Of a stretch of 64,000 bases of DNA, positions 47,147 through 59,500 are shown in pieces. The notes under the pieces are model-generated. The model worked only from the letters and a program-made list of their open reading frames with translations, had not been told where the DNA came from and made no database searches. The position numbers and the translations under genes were made by a program. The stretch's first letter is position 1. The number at the start of each line of letters is the position of its first letter. The stretch is from Patella vulgata (Eukaryota; Mollusca; Gastropoda; Patellidae), in NCBI RefSeq assembly GCF_932274485.2, contig NC_065879.2, positions 34,404,436 to 34,468,435 on the forward strand, in the 5' to 3' direction.

Positions 47147-48703
47147 TCGTGCAATGGCACCCGCTTGTTTGGACAGCTGTCATTGCTGGCAACATTTTTA
47201 AGACAGTGTATCCCCATTTGACACAACCTTCGTCGTTTTCCGGTTATTTCCGTTGAATTATAGCGTTTGTAAGGCCTACATGCTAAATCTAATATGGTTT
47301 AATAAACTTGACTGGTGGTATTAGAGTGGTCGAGTTTTTATCTAGTATATTATGCATTCAGTCATTCAAAACCCATTATTCCCAAATATTGAGCAGGTAC
47401 GACATACGGTGGTCGCCAAGACTCAGTCATAACATCCATTCGGTAAACCTCGGCAGACTCCGGTACCTAACATCTAACCTCGGCGTTACGATGGTAAAGT
47501 GATATGTAGCTACCAGTTTACTTTTAGTTTTTAGAAAGTTCTCAAATTTCGTCGTTCGAAGAGTGTGTAGAGTTGTCATTGTAAAGTTGTCCTTTGTTTA
47601 AAGAAAATCGGATAAACTTGAAAGAAAAACACTTTCAGACAATAAAGGAGCTAATTAAATCGCACTGCATATAATAATGTAATATGAATGTATATAAACT
47701 GATTAACATTCAATCGTTTCTGTGTTTACTATAATTGTGTTTAATATAAGGAACAACAACCAATAAATCATTATAAGGAAATTGCATATCGCCTTCTCGA
47801 TATTTTATTTCACTTGAATTCAGCAACAACTACACACATTTTAATTAGATGACAAATCTGGTGTCGTATTTATTACAGTGTACTAATATCTTCATGCAAA
47901 TCAAGTAATAAATAAAATAAATTATTTTATATCAAATAGTTCATTTTCACAGGCAAAACCATAATAAACTTTAAAATCATAACAACGAAAAAGCACATAT
48001 AACAACAAATTTATGTTTTTTTAAATTGTAATCAATGCAAAAAAAGAAAATATTTCTCTATAAAATTTTAGGCAATGGACGAATTTAGAATAATTTAAAA
48101 CTAATGGAGTATGCTTATTATGTATTCATCATAATGATTATTTAAACGAAGATGTAATAATAAACTGAAAGAAATCAATAGTACACATGGTTAATATATT
48201 CTAAAAATATAAATACAATTTTCTATTCTGAACACTTTACATGGTGCAAGGCAAGGAGTGATAAAGTAAATATATGTTCTCTAAAATTGAATACAAATAA
48301 AGCACAAATTAATAATTATATATTTGGTAGAAAACTGTTGACTGCATTTCTTACATCTAATACTTATAAAGGTAAACACATAAACTACCAGGAAAAATAT
48401 ATCTGTTACCAAAAACATATCTTTTATTAAAAGATATTTCAATGACATTTTTTTGACAATCTATAAATTTTTACTATAGATGCATCCGCAGGATAGCAAC
48501 ATTAGACTAAATGGCTGACACTCTAGTAATAATCAAATTGTTTAATCAACTGCAGGCTTATTATAAGACAATTTGAGCCCATAATTTGATTTTTCCTGGT
48601 CCAATTATCCTCGATTTAACATATCTTTAATATAATAAATTATTCTTTCTAAGAAATAGTTTGTATGCTGAGTAAACCCAATTGAACACATTCTGATAAA
48701 TAC
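47147..48703. other. No feature seen
   Basis: About 1.5 kb of very AT-rich DNA with no repeat or exon recognised. Confidence 0.55.
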
Positions 48704-48705
48704 TA

Positions 48706-48887
48706 TATCGTCGGTGAAGTGTCAAAAGGGTGTATCCCTCTGTCTAAGCTGTGCATCTCTGCGCCAATTAGAACTGTTCTGGGTATCATGTGTATCTTGA
48801 TTTGTGGAAATTTTGAAATGCAAAAGGTTCTATTTCTTAATCTTTAGAAATTCTTAGATACACCCTTTTGACACTTCACCGACGATA
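48706..48887. repeat. Short MITE with perfect 30-bp inverted ends
   Basis: 182 bp flanked by TA (48704-48705; 48888-48889). The ends start TATCGTCGGTGAAGTGTC and pair perfectly over 30 bp. It lies 42 bp from the Mutator-like MITE at 48930. Perfect ends imply a young copy. Confidence 0.85.
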
Positions 48888-48929
48888 TATTACAATACTG
48901 AACAAAATTTATAAACTTTGGAATGTATA

Positions 48930-49415
48930 CAATCTGATTAAAATACAAATCTACAGATAATTCTGTTTCATTTTTTTCCTACAACCAATTGCCTCAACTC
49001 CATGCGGATCTAACCGTTTGCAAGAGTATTCATTCCAGTTAGAGGTCACATATGTGAATTTTAAATAATCTAAATTATTTATATTTAACATTTTGTTTTG
49101 CTCTCTAATGCCTTACAGGTGTCTCCCATAATTCAGAGCAAATCTTGCCCAAACAGACCATTTGTGATATCAATGTCTTATATCAAAGAGAGAGAGAGAG
49201 AGAAATGGAGTTTAACGTCCACTCGACACAAACTAGGTCATTTCGGGACTAACATATGGTTTAATTTTATTTCAATAATTCGCTTGCGCGTAGGGGTCTT
49301 TAGCAGTAGGAGGAAACCGGAGGACCCGGAGAAAACCCACGAGGCTTGAGTCTTATATCAAAGAGAAAACTAATAAAACAAAATTTGATCTAGGATCTGT
49401 GTTTTAATTAGATTG
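48930..49415. repeat. Mutator-like MITE carrying a nested SINE
   Basis: Ends CAATCTGATTAAAATACA and TGTGTTTTAATTAGATTG, flanked by GAATGTATA and GAATGTATG (48921-48929; 49416-49424; one mismatch). Taking out the nested SINE and its 17-bp duplication leaves about 311 bp. The interior matches other copies less well. Confidence 0.8.
49192..49349 (-). repeat. SINE-A copy, 5'-truncated, inside a MITE
   Basis: Flanked by the 17-bp direct repeat GTCTTATATCAAAGAGA (49175-49191; 49350-49366). It stops at CACGAGGCTTGA, so about half the SINE is missing at its 5' end. It interrupts the MITE at 48930-49415 and is younger than it. Confidence 0.9.
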
Positions 49416-49424
49416 GAATGTATG

Positions 49425-50506
49425 CACTAAGCTAATAATAAAATATATCGATGGAATGCTGATCTAAAATGCTGTTTATATATAATACTATGAAATCTAG
49501 AATCACAATGCTCTAAACAAGAAAACATGCATGACAAATAATACTTAATACAATTACATGGTGTTGTAAAGCTTGATTTATTGAAATGATAAAACTGGCC
49601 ATATCAATCAATTTGATCAAAATACTTCACAAAATCATGTATAAATATATCTGACTGGAAACATTGGTTGCCCTTGTTTATGTTATTAGAATGCAACTTA
49701 ATAAGGGCAAAGTGCCAGAAAATGGCAATAACAGAACAAATAATGCTGAAAAAATATATATACTGAACTGTGGACGGAATACTTGCACCCCAAAAACGGG
49801 GGTTGGTGTCACAAACCATAGACTAACAAGTGGACGGTTATTTATTACTTTCAGCTGAATAAATAAATATAAATAAATGGTCATATGTATTACTAGTATC
49901 GTCGCGTTGATGTGGCATTGGAATAAATTCAAACAAGTAAATAACGCTAGTCTTTTTCAATTGTCCCACAAAATTTTGCCATAACAGATATTCATAATAT
50001 CTTTTCTTTAATTTTTAAACATTAATCCAACCAATCTATGCATAAAGAGAAAATGGTTGAAATAACTTGTTTTTAATAGGTTTTTTTTATATTTTTGTTT
50101 TTGTTTATTCAGTTAAAGCATCATATTTTAAACTCTTGAAAACTTTTTTAAACCAAACTTATGCTTTTTAAATTATCCAGAATTTGAGTTTTAGTGGGAA
50201 AGATGAAGAAGAATATAGCTTCTACACTAAGAAAAATATGACAGAATATTTTAACAGTATATGTTTTGCAGATCAACACTTGCATGTGGTTTTCATGTTG
50301 AATATATGAAAGGCTTGATAGAATATTTATCATTGAATCATATCTGTAGTTTTATGAGACAGTTAAACTACAGTCTATGATAGAATATTTTGACAGTATA
50401 TTTTCTGTAGATCAACACCATATTGAATATCTGAAATAGATATGAATGTTACATATAGATGACTACCAGTTGATGACAAGATTGCACAAGTTATCTACCC
50501 TTGATA
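49425..50506. other. Downstream of DAW1
   Basis: Should contain the DAW1 3' UTR and polyadenylation site. A minus-strand AATAAA lies about 400 bp beyond the stop (50102-50107), but the actual site cannot be decided. Confidence 0.4.
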
Positions 50507-53500
50507 TCATCTCCATATTCTACATGTATTGTCTTTACTTCCTGAAATAGAATAATACATTTTATGAAAAACTTGAGCACACAATGAGTTTATAAAACTA
50601 TATTTTATCAAATATCCTATCAGTTACAAAGAAAATGGAATTATTTTTGTAAAAACACAGAAAATCACTAGATGACATGTTTATTTAGCCCAACACAATT
50701 CCTGAATATCAGACAAAATCTGTCAATAATACATTTCTGTAGAGTGAGTGCAGATTGGGAAGAATATTCTGCTAAACAGTCATATCAGAAAGGGGCAATA
50801 ATTGTAGAATATGGACTGCAAAAACATTGGCTATCTTCTTTATACCAATGCAAACTATTCCAGAAAACTTACGATGGCTTAGTACGTAAGGTGCTGACTC
50901 AATAAACAGAGGGGAATCACGGTGGCTAAGTGGCTAAGACGCTGGCTCGCTAACCTGGAGGTCGGGTGTTCGATCCCTGCAAAATTTCCCTTCATAGCAC
51001 ACGGCATGATGCCCGTCTTCATTAGCCCAGTTCGGAGCAAAACAGTAGGACGTTAAACTCCATTCCATTTCATTTCCATTTTCAATAAACAGAGGGTATG
51101 TGTTCGATCCTGGTGTTGTCTGAGAAAGTTCCTTAGTACTTTTCGGCGTAGTTTGCCCTTGTCAGTGGTGCAAGACGGTGGACCTGGCAAGGTACAGCAT
51201 CTAGTCATTCGGATGGGATAAAAAACTGAGGTCCTGTGTATATCTTGGTGTGCACATTAAAGAACCTTTGATAATTGAAATTCAATTCCCTCATAGCAAA
51301 TTGTATGGTGTAAGCCCATCTTCGTTAGGCCGGATGGAGCAGATAAGTAGGACATTAAACCATTTTATTTCTTATTGAAATTCAATTGAGAACTCAACTC
51401 TGTACTTTGGAATATATCACGCTAAATTCACAATCCAAAAAGTTTCTACATGACATAAAAGAAATAATGTTATTAATTATCATACCCGTTATTATAGTGT
51501 TCCCTTCATAATTAAATGTACAGCTAAATATTTCATCTGAATGACCTTCAAATACTTGTTTACATTCACCGGTTTCAGGATCCCAGATTCTAGCCGTTTT
51601 ATCAGAACTTGCAGTTAAGACTTTTGTACCTTGTGGGTTAAAACAAATCTGAAAGATACAATAACAATTTCTCAATTTTTTTTACATACCATGTTTTTAT
51701 AATATTCACAATATTCAAACAATTGATCTGACTTTAAGAAACATATGCCGATAGCAAAAAATCTTCCGAGCAATTATCAAAAGTTGTCGCCTTTATAGCT
51801 AACTTGAGCATTTACAAGGGAACTAACTATGAAGTGATTACCGTATAAGAAATGAAATCAATTTGATAGAATTCATTCCAGCTACCACATCAACAAGTGC
51901 TTACAATCAATAACTCTCCTTCAAAACTAATAGGCTTATTTGTCTCATGGACATAAACACGGTGCAGAATATCTACAAGTGATTTCAAACTGAACAAGCC
52001 CTTAACTTTTTAACTAATTAGTAGAAATTGTTAAAAAGATCTACAGGAGTCTTTGTCTTATGAACATAAATACTGTGAATAAATTCCAAGATTCATTACC
52101 TTTGATATTTCTCCTTCATGTCCGACAAATTTTGATATAATATTATGTGTGACTGAATTATAACATCTAGCTGTACCATCAGCTGATGCTGTTAATAAAT
52201 GTTGTCCAGTATAATCAAATGCTACGTCTAAAACTTCATCTTCATGTCCTCTTAAAGTTCCAATACATCTACCTAGAAAAGAATATATACTAAACAATCC
52301 AATTCACATTAACGTTTGCATATTTCTACAATGGGTTGGGGATCACGGTGGCTAAGTGGGTAAGGTGCTGGCTCGCTAGCCTGGAGGTCGGGTGTTCGAT
52401 CCCTGCATTGGCCAAGAAAGTTCATCCAGATTTTCCAGCGTGGTTCTCCCTTGTCAGTGTTGCAGGACAGAGGGCCTGACAAGGACAGCTGTCTAGTCAT
52501 TCGGATTGGACGAAAAACTGACTGAGGTCCCGTGTACACATTGGCGTGCACGTAAAAGATCCCTCGACACTTGGAATTCGATTAAGAGTAGGCCGTAGTG
52601 CCGCTGTCCGGGCAAAATTTCCCTCATATCCCACTGTATGGCGTATGCCCGTCTTCATTAGCCCAGTTCGGAGCAGAACAGTAGGACGTTAAAACCCCAT
52701 TTCATTTACAATGGGTTGGGTTGTTTAACAGCACAGCAGACAAACTCATTTTTAACTCAGTGTCAGTGTATCACCCAAGCCAAATTTCTTTCGTCACAAA
52801 ATATTGTTAATGCACTTGGTTTGTTGGTTAATGTCATTATACTGATTAAAATGAAATGGGGTTTAACTTCCTACTTTTCTACACCAACTAGCTTAATGAT
52901 ATCAGATATTCACATGTAGTGTGCTTTAAGGGTAATTTTACTAAAAATGTTCTACAACCTGCTTTTATTTCTATTTGTAATTGTCAAGGGATCTTTAATG
53001 AGCTGCCAATGGCATACACAGGACTTTGGTTTTTCATCCCATCCAAATTATTTTATGCTTTTCTATGCCAGACCTTCCATTCTACATTAGGGGAGACCAG
53101 ACTGTAAAATCCAGAAGAACTTTCTCTATCAACAATTGATAACGGAGAAATGTACACGACTCGTCAACATACTCTAATAACTTACCAGATTCTGTGTCCC
53201 ATATTTTACAGGTTTTATCCATAGAACCGGTGGCTATAAGGGAACAATCCCAGTTAAACTGAGCACTGCTTATTTCTGCTTTATGGCCAATTAAAGTGTG
53301 AACTTTTCTGTAAAAAGATCAGGAAATATATTACTAACTCACATTTTCTGAAAATCACTGACTAGTTATAAGTTTGGTATGCAATAATTTCTACTCCATA
53401 AATGAAGCAGCATCAAATTATTAAACTGCCTTCAATATCAGTAACGGATACTCATATTATTAGTTCTATAATAAACTTCCTTAATTGTATCTTTTCTCTC

Positions 53501-56500
53501 TTAAGATTCTAAAATAAACAAGTGATGATTCTGGCAAATTAAACAGAGCACCTTTCATAGAACTAAAATAAACCCTATAGTATTACATATTTTTCAGACA
53601 ACATCTCGTTTTTCGTGGCTTAATGTTAGCTAAACTGTATTTGACTTGATTATTTAGCATTTAATTAAGAAAACAAAACCAAAATATCAACCACAGATAA
53701 TTTCCTAGATTGGATTCAATTGGATTAAAGTGAGGCTCATTAACCCGTTAACTGTGTAGTTTTTAAAACGTTAACTACCCCCTATTGTGTAATTAATTTG
53801 ACTTTTTTATTCCTGAAAAAAATGATAGTAGCCTGAAACCATATTAAAACTAATGGTAAATAGAGTTGTTTCCCTTCATTTAGATTTCCTCGACCGTTTT
53901 ACACATGCTGCGATCATATGTTCGAAGAATAGGTTGGGGGAAATACCCCCAAGGCGTTATATTACGCCCTACACACGGTGAGTGGCAGTTGTCCAGGACG
54001 TTATATAACGTCCTACGCAGTTAATGGGTTAACCCTTGTCGGTTCACGTTGTGAGAATCACATAGCAGGTATCAAGGGGTCCATATGGACACCAGTTATA
54101 ATTCAAAGTTTTTACGTACAGATATATCTGAATTAAAAGGCGGGGGTTTAGTTTACAACTGAAAAACAACTAAATTATTATGCAAAAACATTTTAGTGAC
54201 ATTTGGAAAAGATTTAATAATTCTCACAAAATTGCTACTTTGTGTACTATGTGATAAAGAGGTAAAATGTCAATTCACGCTTGATACAAAAACCATTGAA
54301 TATTTGGAATTTATCATTTAATTTTTGGTATTTGTAACATGCAGATGTTAAAAGAGAGAATACTCTGGCATACGCAATATGGTATTAGGCAGCAAATACA
54401 TTAGGAAAATCCCTACTGTGAGTTGTAAGTTAGGGGTCCTTTCGCAATAATGTGATTTGTATGAGACTCAAAATCCCTCCAATGATATTCAGTAGCTTTT
54501 TAATGTAAAACAATTAAATCTTTATTTGCCTTCTGTCATTTTGCCCTTTCAATAATAATTAGGTTAAACAAAGAAAATATTCTGGTTCTCAGACAATCCT
54601 TACCAGGGAAGTTTTTATCTTTATGTTTTTATATCGCCAAAGGATCACCACTTGGCTAAATGACTTCTTTTCGCATCAAATTGTTGATTATCCAGCATTG
54701 TTTATGATTGTCATTAACATATATCAGGGTCGTGTACTTGATAAATGAGACTATGGATTCAATCAAATTTTTTTTTCATAGACTTACTTCCTGTAACCAG
54801 GATAAAATATTTACCTGCGGTAATTATTATGCGATTTTGAAATAAAAACAGGCCATGCAGCCGTTTTGAAGTGGCGAGAAATTATTTGAGAACCATAATA
54901 TTTTTTGACATGGCCTTCATTTTTATTTTAGACTTACTCTCCAGATCTAGTATCCCACACTGCAACAGTATGATCGAATGATCCAGTTATGAGTAAAGCA
55001 CCAGTTGAATTAAAAGATAACGATATGATTTCTGCAGAATGACCCTGAAATTTAAAATACGACAATGTACATCAATGCATAATTCCACCAATGAAACGGC
55101 ACTGATAAGCAAATTAATGTAGTGGTCTATTCCATTTCAACATATGTGGGAATGTAGGACTACAACATTTTTAATATGAGACACTGAGAAATGGGGTTTA
55201 ACATCCACTTAGTTTCGGAATTAACATATGGTATAATTTTATTTAACAAATTTCCTTGAAAATAAGGGTAGCAGTGCAGAAAACCCATGAAATTGGGCAG
55301 GCGACCCTACTCCTTGTCACATAATTATAAAGCTTGGGATTGAAACAAGACCACCCAACACAGTGACAGACCTAAAGTGCACCCATTGGACCACTATACC
55401 ACCACCCCATACCTCATTTTAAAGGTACAGCAATGACAAAGGTTTTAAGTAGGTAAGACTTACACTTAAAGTGTTTAGTTCTGTTCCTGTTTGTACATCC
55501 CATAATTTAGCTGTAGTATCCATACTACCTGTAGCTATAACAGAACTCTGGGGATTAAAAGAAAGGCACACCTGAAACAAAATAAAACAACGTGTATACA
55601 TGTTCATGTATATTTATCTATATTCAAACAGTTCTTATCGTCAGCTTATGGTTCATCATCTATAGATTCAATCATATATAAATCTTATCAAAATTCTTCT
55701 CCTTCATATATTGTCAACCTAACCAAAATGAAGAAAAAAATAATGTCATTCTCAAATCAAGCTAGTGTTCAGAATACTTTCTATTCATTCTAATACATGT
55801 AGCACTTACTATTTCTGCTGTATGACCACGATATGTGTGGTAACATTTTCCCGTTTCAGCACTCCATAATTTACATGTTTTATCAAATGATCCTGTGGCA
55901 ATTTTATCACTAAAATAGAAGAAGTTATTAAAACTTTTTTATTACAAATATTTTAGTACAGTTTTACTTGGAAATATTTTATTACACATTACACAAAAAA
56001 ATATAACCCCTCTTCCATTTTTACTGTCACATATTAACAACATTGATGTCAACATCAGCTGATATTGTCTGTGAAAATCACTTGGAAATCTTGCTTTTAT
56101 TAAGATATATAGGAATAAAATAAAAATTATTACAGTTTGAGTCCTCAGCCCTAGTTGTCCTGTGGCCCGCTTCATGAAGTGTACAAATATTATTACAGTT
56201 TGATTCCTTAACCTTAGTTGTCCAGTGGCCTGCTTCATGAAGTCTACATTACAGTTTGATTCCTTAGCCCTAGTTGTCCAGTGGCCCAATTCTTGAAGTA
56301 TACAAATATTATTACAGTTTGATTCCTTAACCCTAGTTGTCCAGTGGCCTGCTTTATGAAGTGTACAAATATTATTACAGTTTGATTCCTTAACCCTAGT
56401 GGTCCAGTGGCCCACTTCTTGGAGTATACAAATATTATTACAGTTTGATTCCTTAGCCCTAGTTGTCCAGTGGTCCACTTCATGAAGTGTACTTAATGTT

Positions 56501-59500
56501 ACATGTAAGCTTAATAGAGTTGTATAGTAAAATATTCGATTTTTGTAAACATGTACCTATGATTTACACACGCTTTGTTTGTGAGACATGATGACCCAGA
56601 TGCATAAATTTGTTTGGTGTGTGTCATTAACAAGATACAATCATGTACAACAAACTTGGTTAACTCAGTCAAGGTATCAGAGGTATGTCGTGAAGATGCC
56701 CTGCCCCAAAGTGATATAAAATCTGTAGCACCATATAAATCCTGTATATATATTTGACTGGCACAAATTATTGTTTCACTAACAAGAAACATAATGGTTA
56801 CCAATATTGTTACATGTACTCACCCAAAAGGATTATTAAAAGCAATAGCATAAACAACATTTCTGTGACCTTCAAGGGTATGTAATTCTTCCCCAGATGC
56901 TGTATCCCACACCTTACATGTACGATCATAACTTCCAGTAATAAAGCTGCATGAAAAGAACAGATATAATAATAAATGGACATTAGGCTTGTAAAGTCTG
57001 AAAAAATTCCTAAACTGCCACACATCTGAATCTGGGGCACCATGATAGACTTTAGGCTGATATGTCCTTTGAAGTTATATATTTGTAAACTATAAATGTG
57101 GTTTTCATTTGAATTTAAAGAGAAGTGCTTATCAATGATCACAACCAACACAGATAAAAATGTAATCATGTGAGAAAATTTGTTTAAAATGGAAGATAAT
57201 TTCATCAAATTATGTTTCATTGTTCCAACTTTTGTCATTTCTCATATACTGTTATAATTCAGTTATTCACCTTGATCCTGATTTGTTGAATGCCACATTT
57301 GTTAATGGAAGTATATGGGCTCGCAACACCTAAAAAATATAACAAATAGTCTTAAAGTAACAATGCATGATTTTCATTTTTAAGAAATATCAAATTTCTC
57401 ACGGCTTATTTAGGCTCTCAGATTGATTATTTAACATTTAATTAAGAAAACAAAACCAAAATATCAATGCTAAATAATCTCCCGGCTTGGATGCAATTGG
57501 AAAAAAAAACAGGCCTATCAAATTCTTTTACAGCAAATAACTTTAGATGGCAGCAGACTTGTTATGTTGGGAGCAACAGAGTAACAGACAATGTAGATCA
57601 ATGGATTTTTTTTCAAATCATTATATTTATTTATATCTTCGTAAATAGTTTAGGAAATTAAACCATTTTTGGGACTGATATTCACAATATTGTAGTTTGC
57701 AAATTGCAAGGGATTTATATAATGCTAAAATCAACCTCAGAATCTTTAATTAAAAATATTACCTTACATTTTACAATTTTTAAAAGATCAGGCCAATTAA
57801 AATCAATCGTAACATAATATACCATCAACTTTCTCATAAAATCAATTGTTTTATTTTTACACTTACTTTGAATAAATAAAAATATCGATCTTCGACATGA
57901 CAGAGTTTTTCTTGTAAACCTATTTATTTGGTTAAGGAAAGTATGGAAACATCAGGAGACAAATGAGACACAAAGATTTTAAATACAATAAATTCTGGTT
58001 CACATTACTAGATGCACAGAAAATAATGCAAATGAAATGGGGTTTATTAACATCCTACTTTTCTGTACAACGGGGTTAAACATGCATTATGCAAGAGCTA
58101 AATCTGCCTATTGCAGGTTTTTCATTAGGTCTGAAATGTTTTCTAAACTATTAATTAGACATTAATTAACTGATCCAGGCCTTAATCAACTCTCAATGGC
58201 ATCAGATTTCTCTGATATTAAATAGATTAAAATGGTTCAGCGATACTTTGATTTAATCAAATATGGAGGACCAAGACTTAGCTTCGATCAACCAGTACGG
58301 TGGTTGAAATTATTACACACGTCTGTCAAAAATTCAAAGGCTAATATCTTCGCTTGCAATAGAGTAATTTGAATGAAATTTTCAAATTATTCATTTTACA
58401 TCATCTACTTTCGAACTATTATAGCAAGAATGGCTAGTTCTTTATCTAAATCTTACATAATGTATCTTTAATGCATTGTGATATGAATTCCAACTATCAA
58501 GGGTTCTTTTATATGCATGCCAACTTGTATACAGGAACTCAGTTTTTTGCACCATCCGAATGACTAGAAACTGTCGTTCACCACTGAAATGGTGTTTAAT
58601 GCACGTAAGGGTCTTAAGCTGAGGGAGGAAACCAGAGAACTATTTGCATGCACTTTTTGTTTTTTGTTTCGTTGATTGGTTGGACAGCAGTATCTATTAT
58701 TAGGCATTTTAATACTATCTAATAAAGAATTCCTTTAATTAACAATAGGTTAATTTTAATAGACCACAAATTAAATTTTATATATCTTCTTTGGATGACT
58801 AAAGGATACGGACTATTAGTTTTCGAACTTGATCAGTTTTTGAAGTCGTTATCAATGGTTCTTTTCTGGTTATTTCATCTACAACACTATCTACGTCAGT
58901 CCTTAAAAAAACATCAAATAAAATTAATTATGTTAATAAATACATGCATACACTTATTTATGCTACTCTGATATCTTGCATGTGTGAAAAGATTAAAGGA
59001 GCTAAGAACTCAATATCATCCAAAGTCTTCGACATTGAAAACACAAATTACTTGTCAATTTAAATCAACGTTGATGTTGTGATCTTACTGGGAAAAGATG
59101 GGCTATTGATATCCAATATTTAAGACACTGACAAAATAAACATTTTATCATTTGTACACGAATCGTGTATCTTAATATGTTTCAGTGCCAGTTAACAAGG
59201 GACTCGGAAGAACGAGGCTAGACATATTCCACAAGTCATGTCAAACGTTGACGCTATATTCTTATCTGGAGAGCAGGCACAATAAATACTGTCGGTGTAG
59301 ACTGGAATAACCAGACACTAGAGATTGCCATTTGATTGAGATTTATGGCGTATTTCGTGCTAAAATATATTATCATGAATGTATTCTTTTGATTTGACAG
59401 TAAGTTTATTAATAGATTGCAATTTATTTTGCTGCGGTACCGGTACATATGCATCTCACTTCAGTCAACAAATGAATTTGCTTATATATATGTTTTTAAA

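Noticed and set aside
55942-56478. 178-codon minus-strand open frame
   Set aside because: It is the in-frame translation of a 63-bp minisatellite in a DAW1 intron; no splice signals join it to exons.
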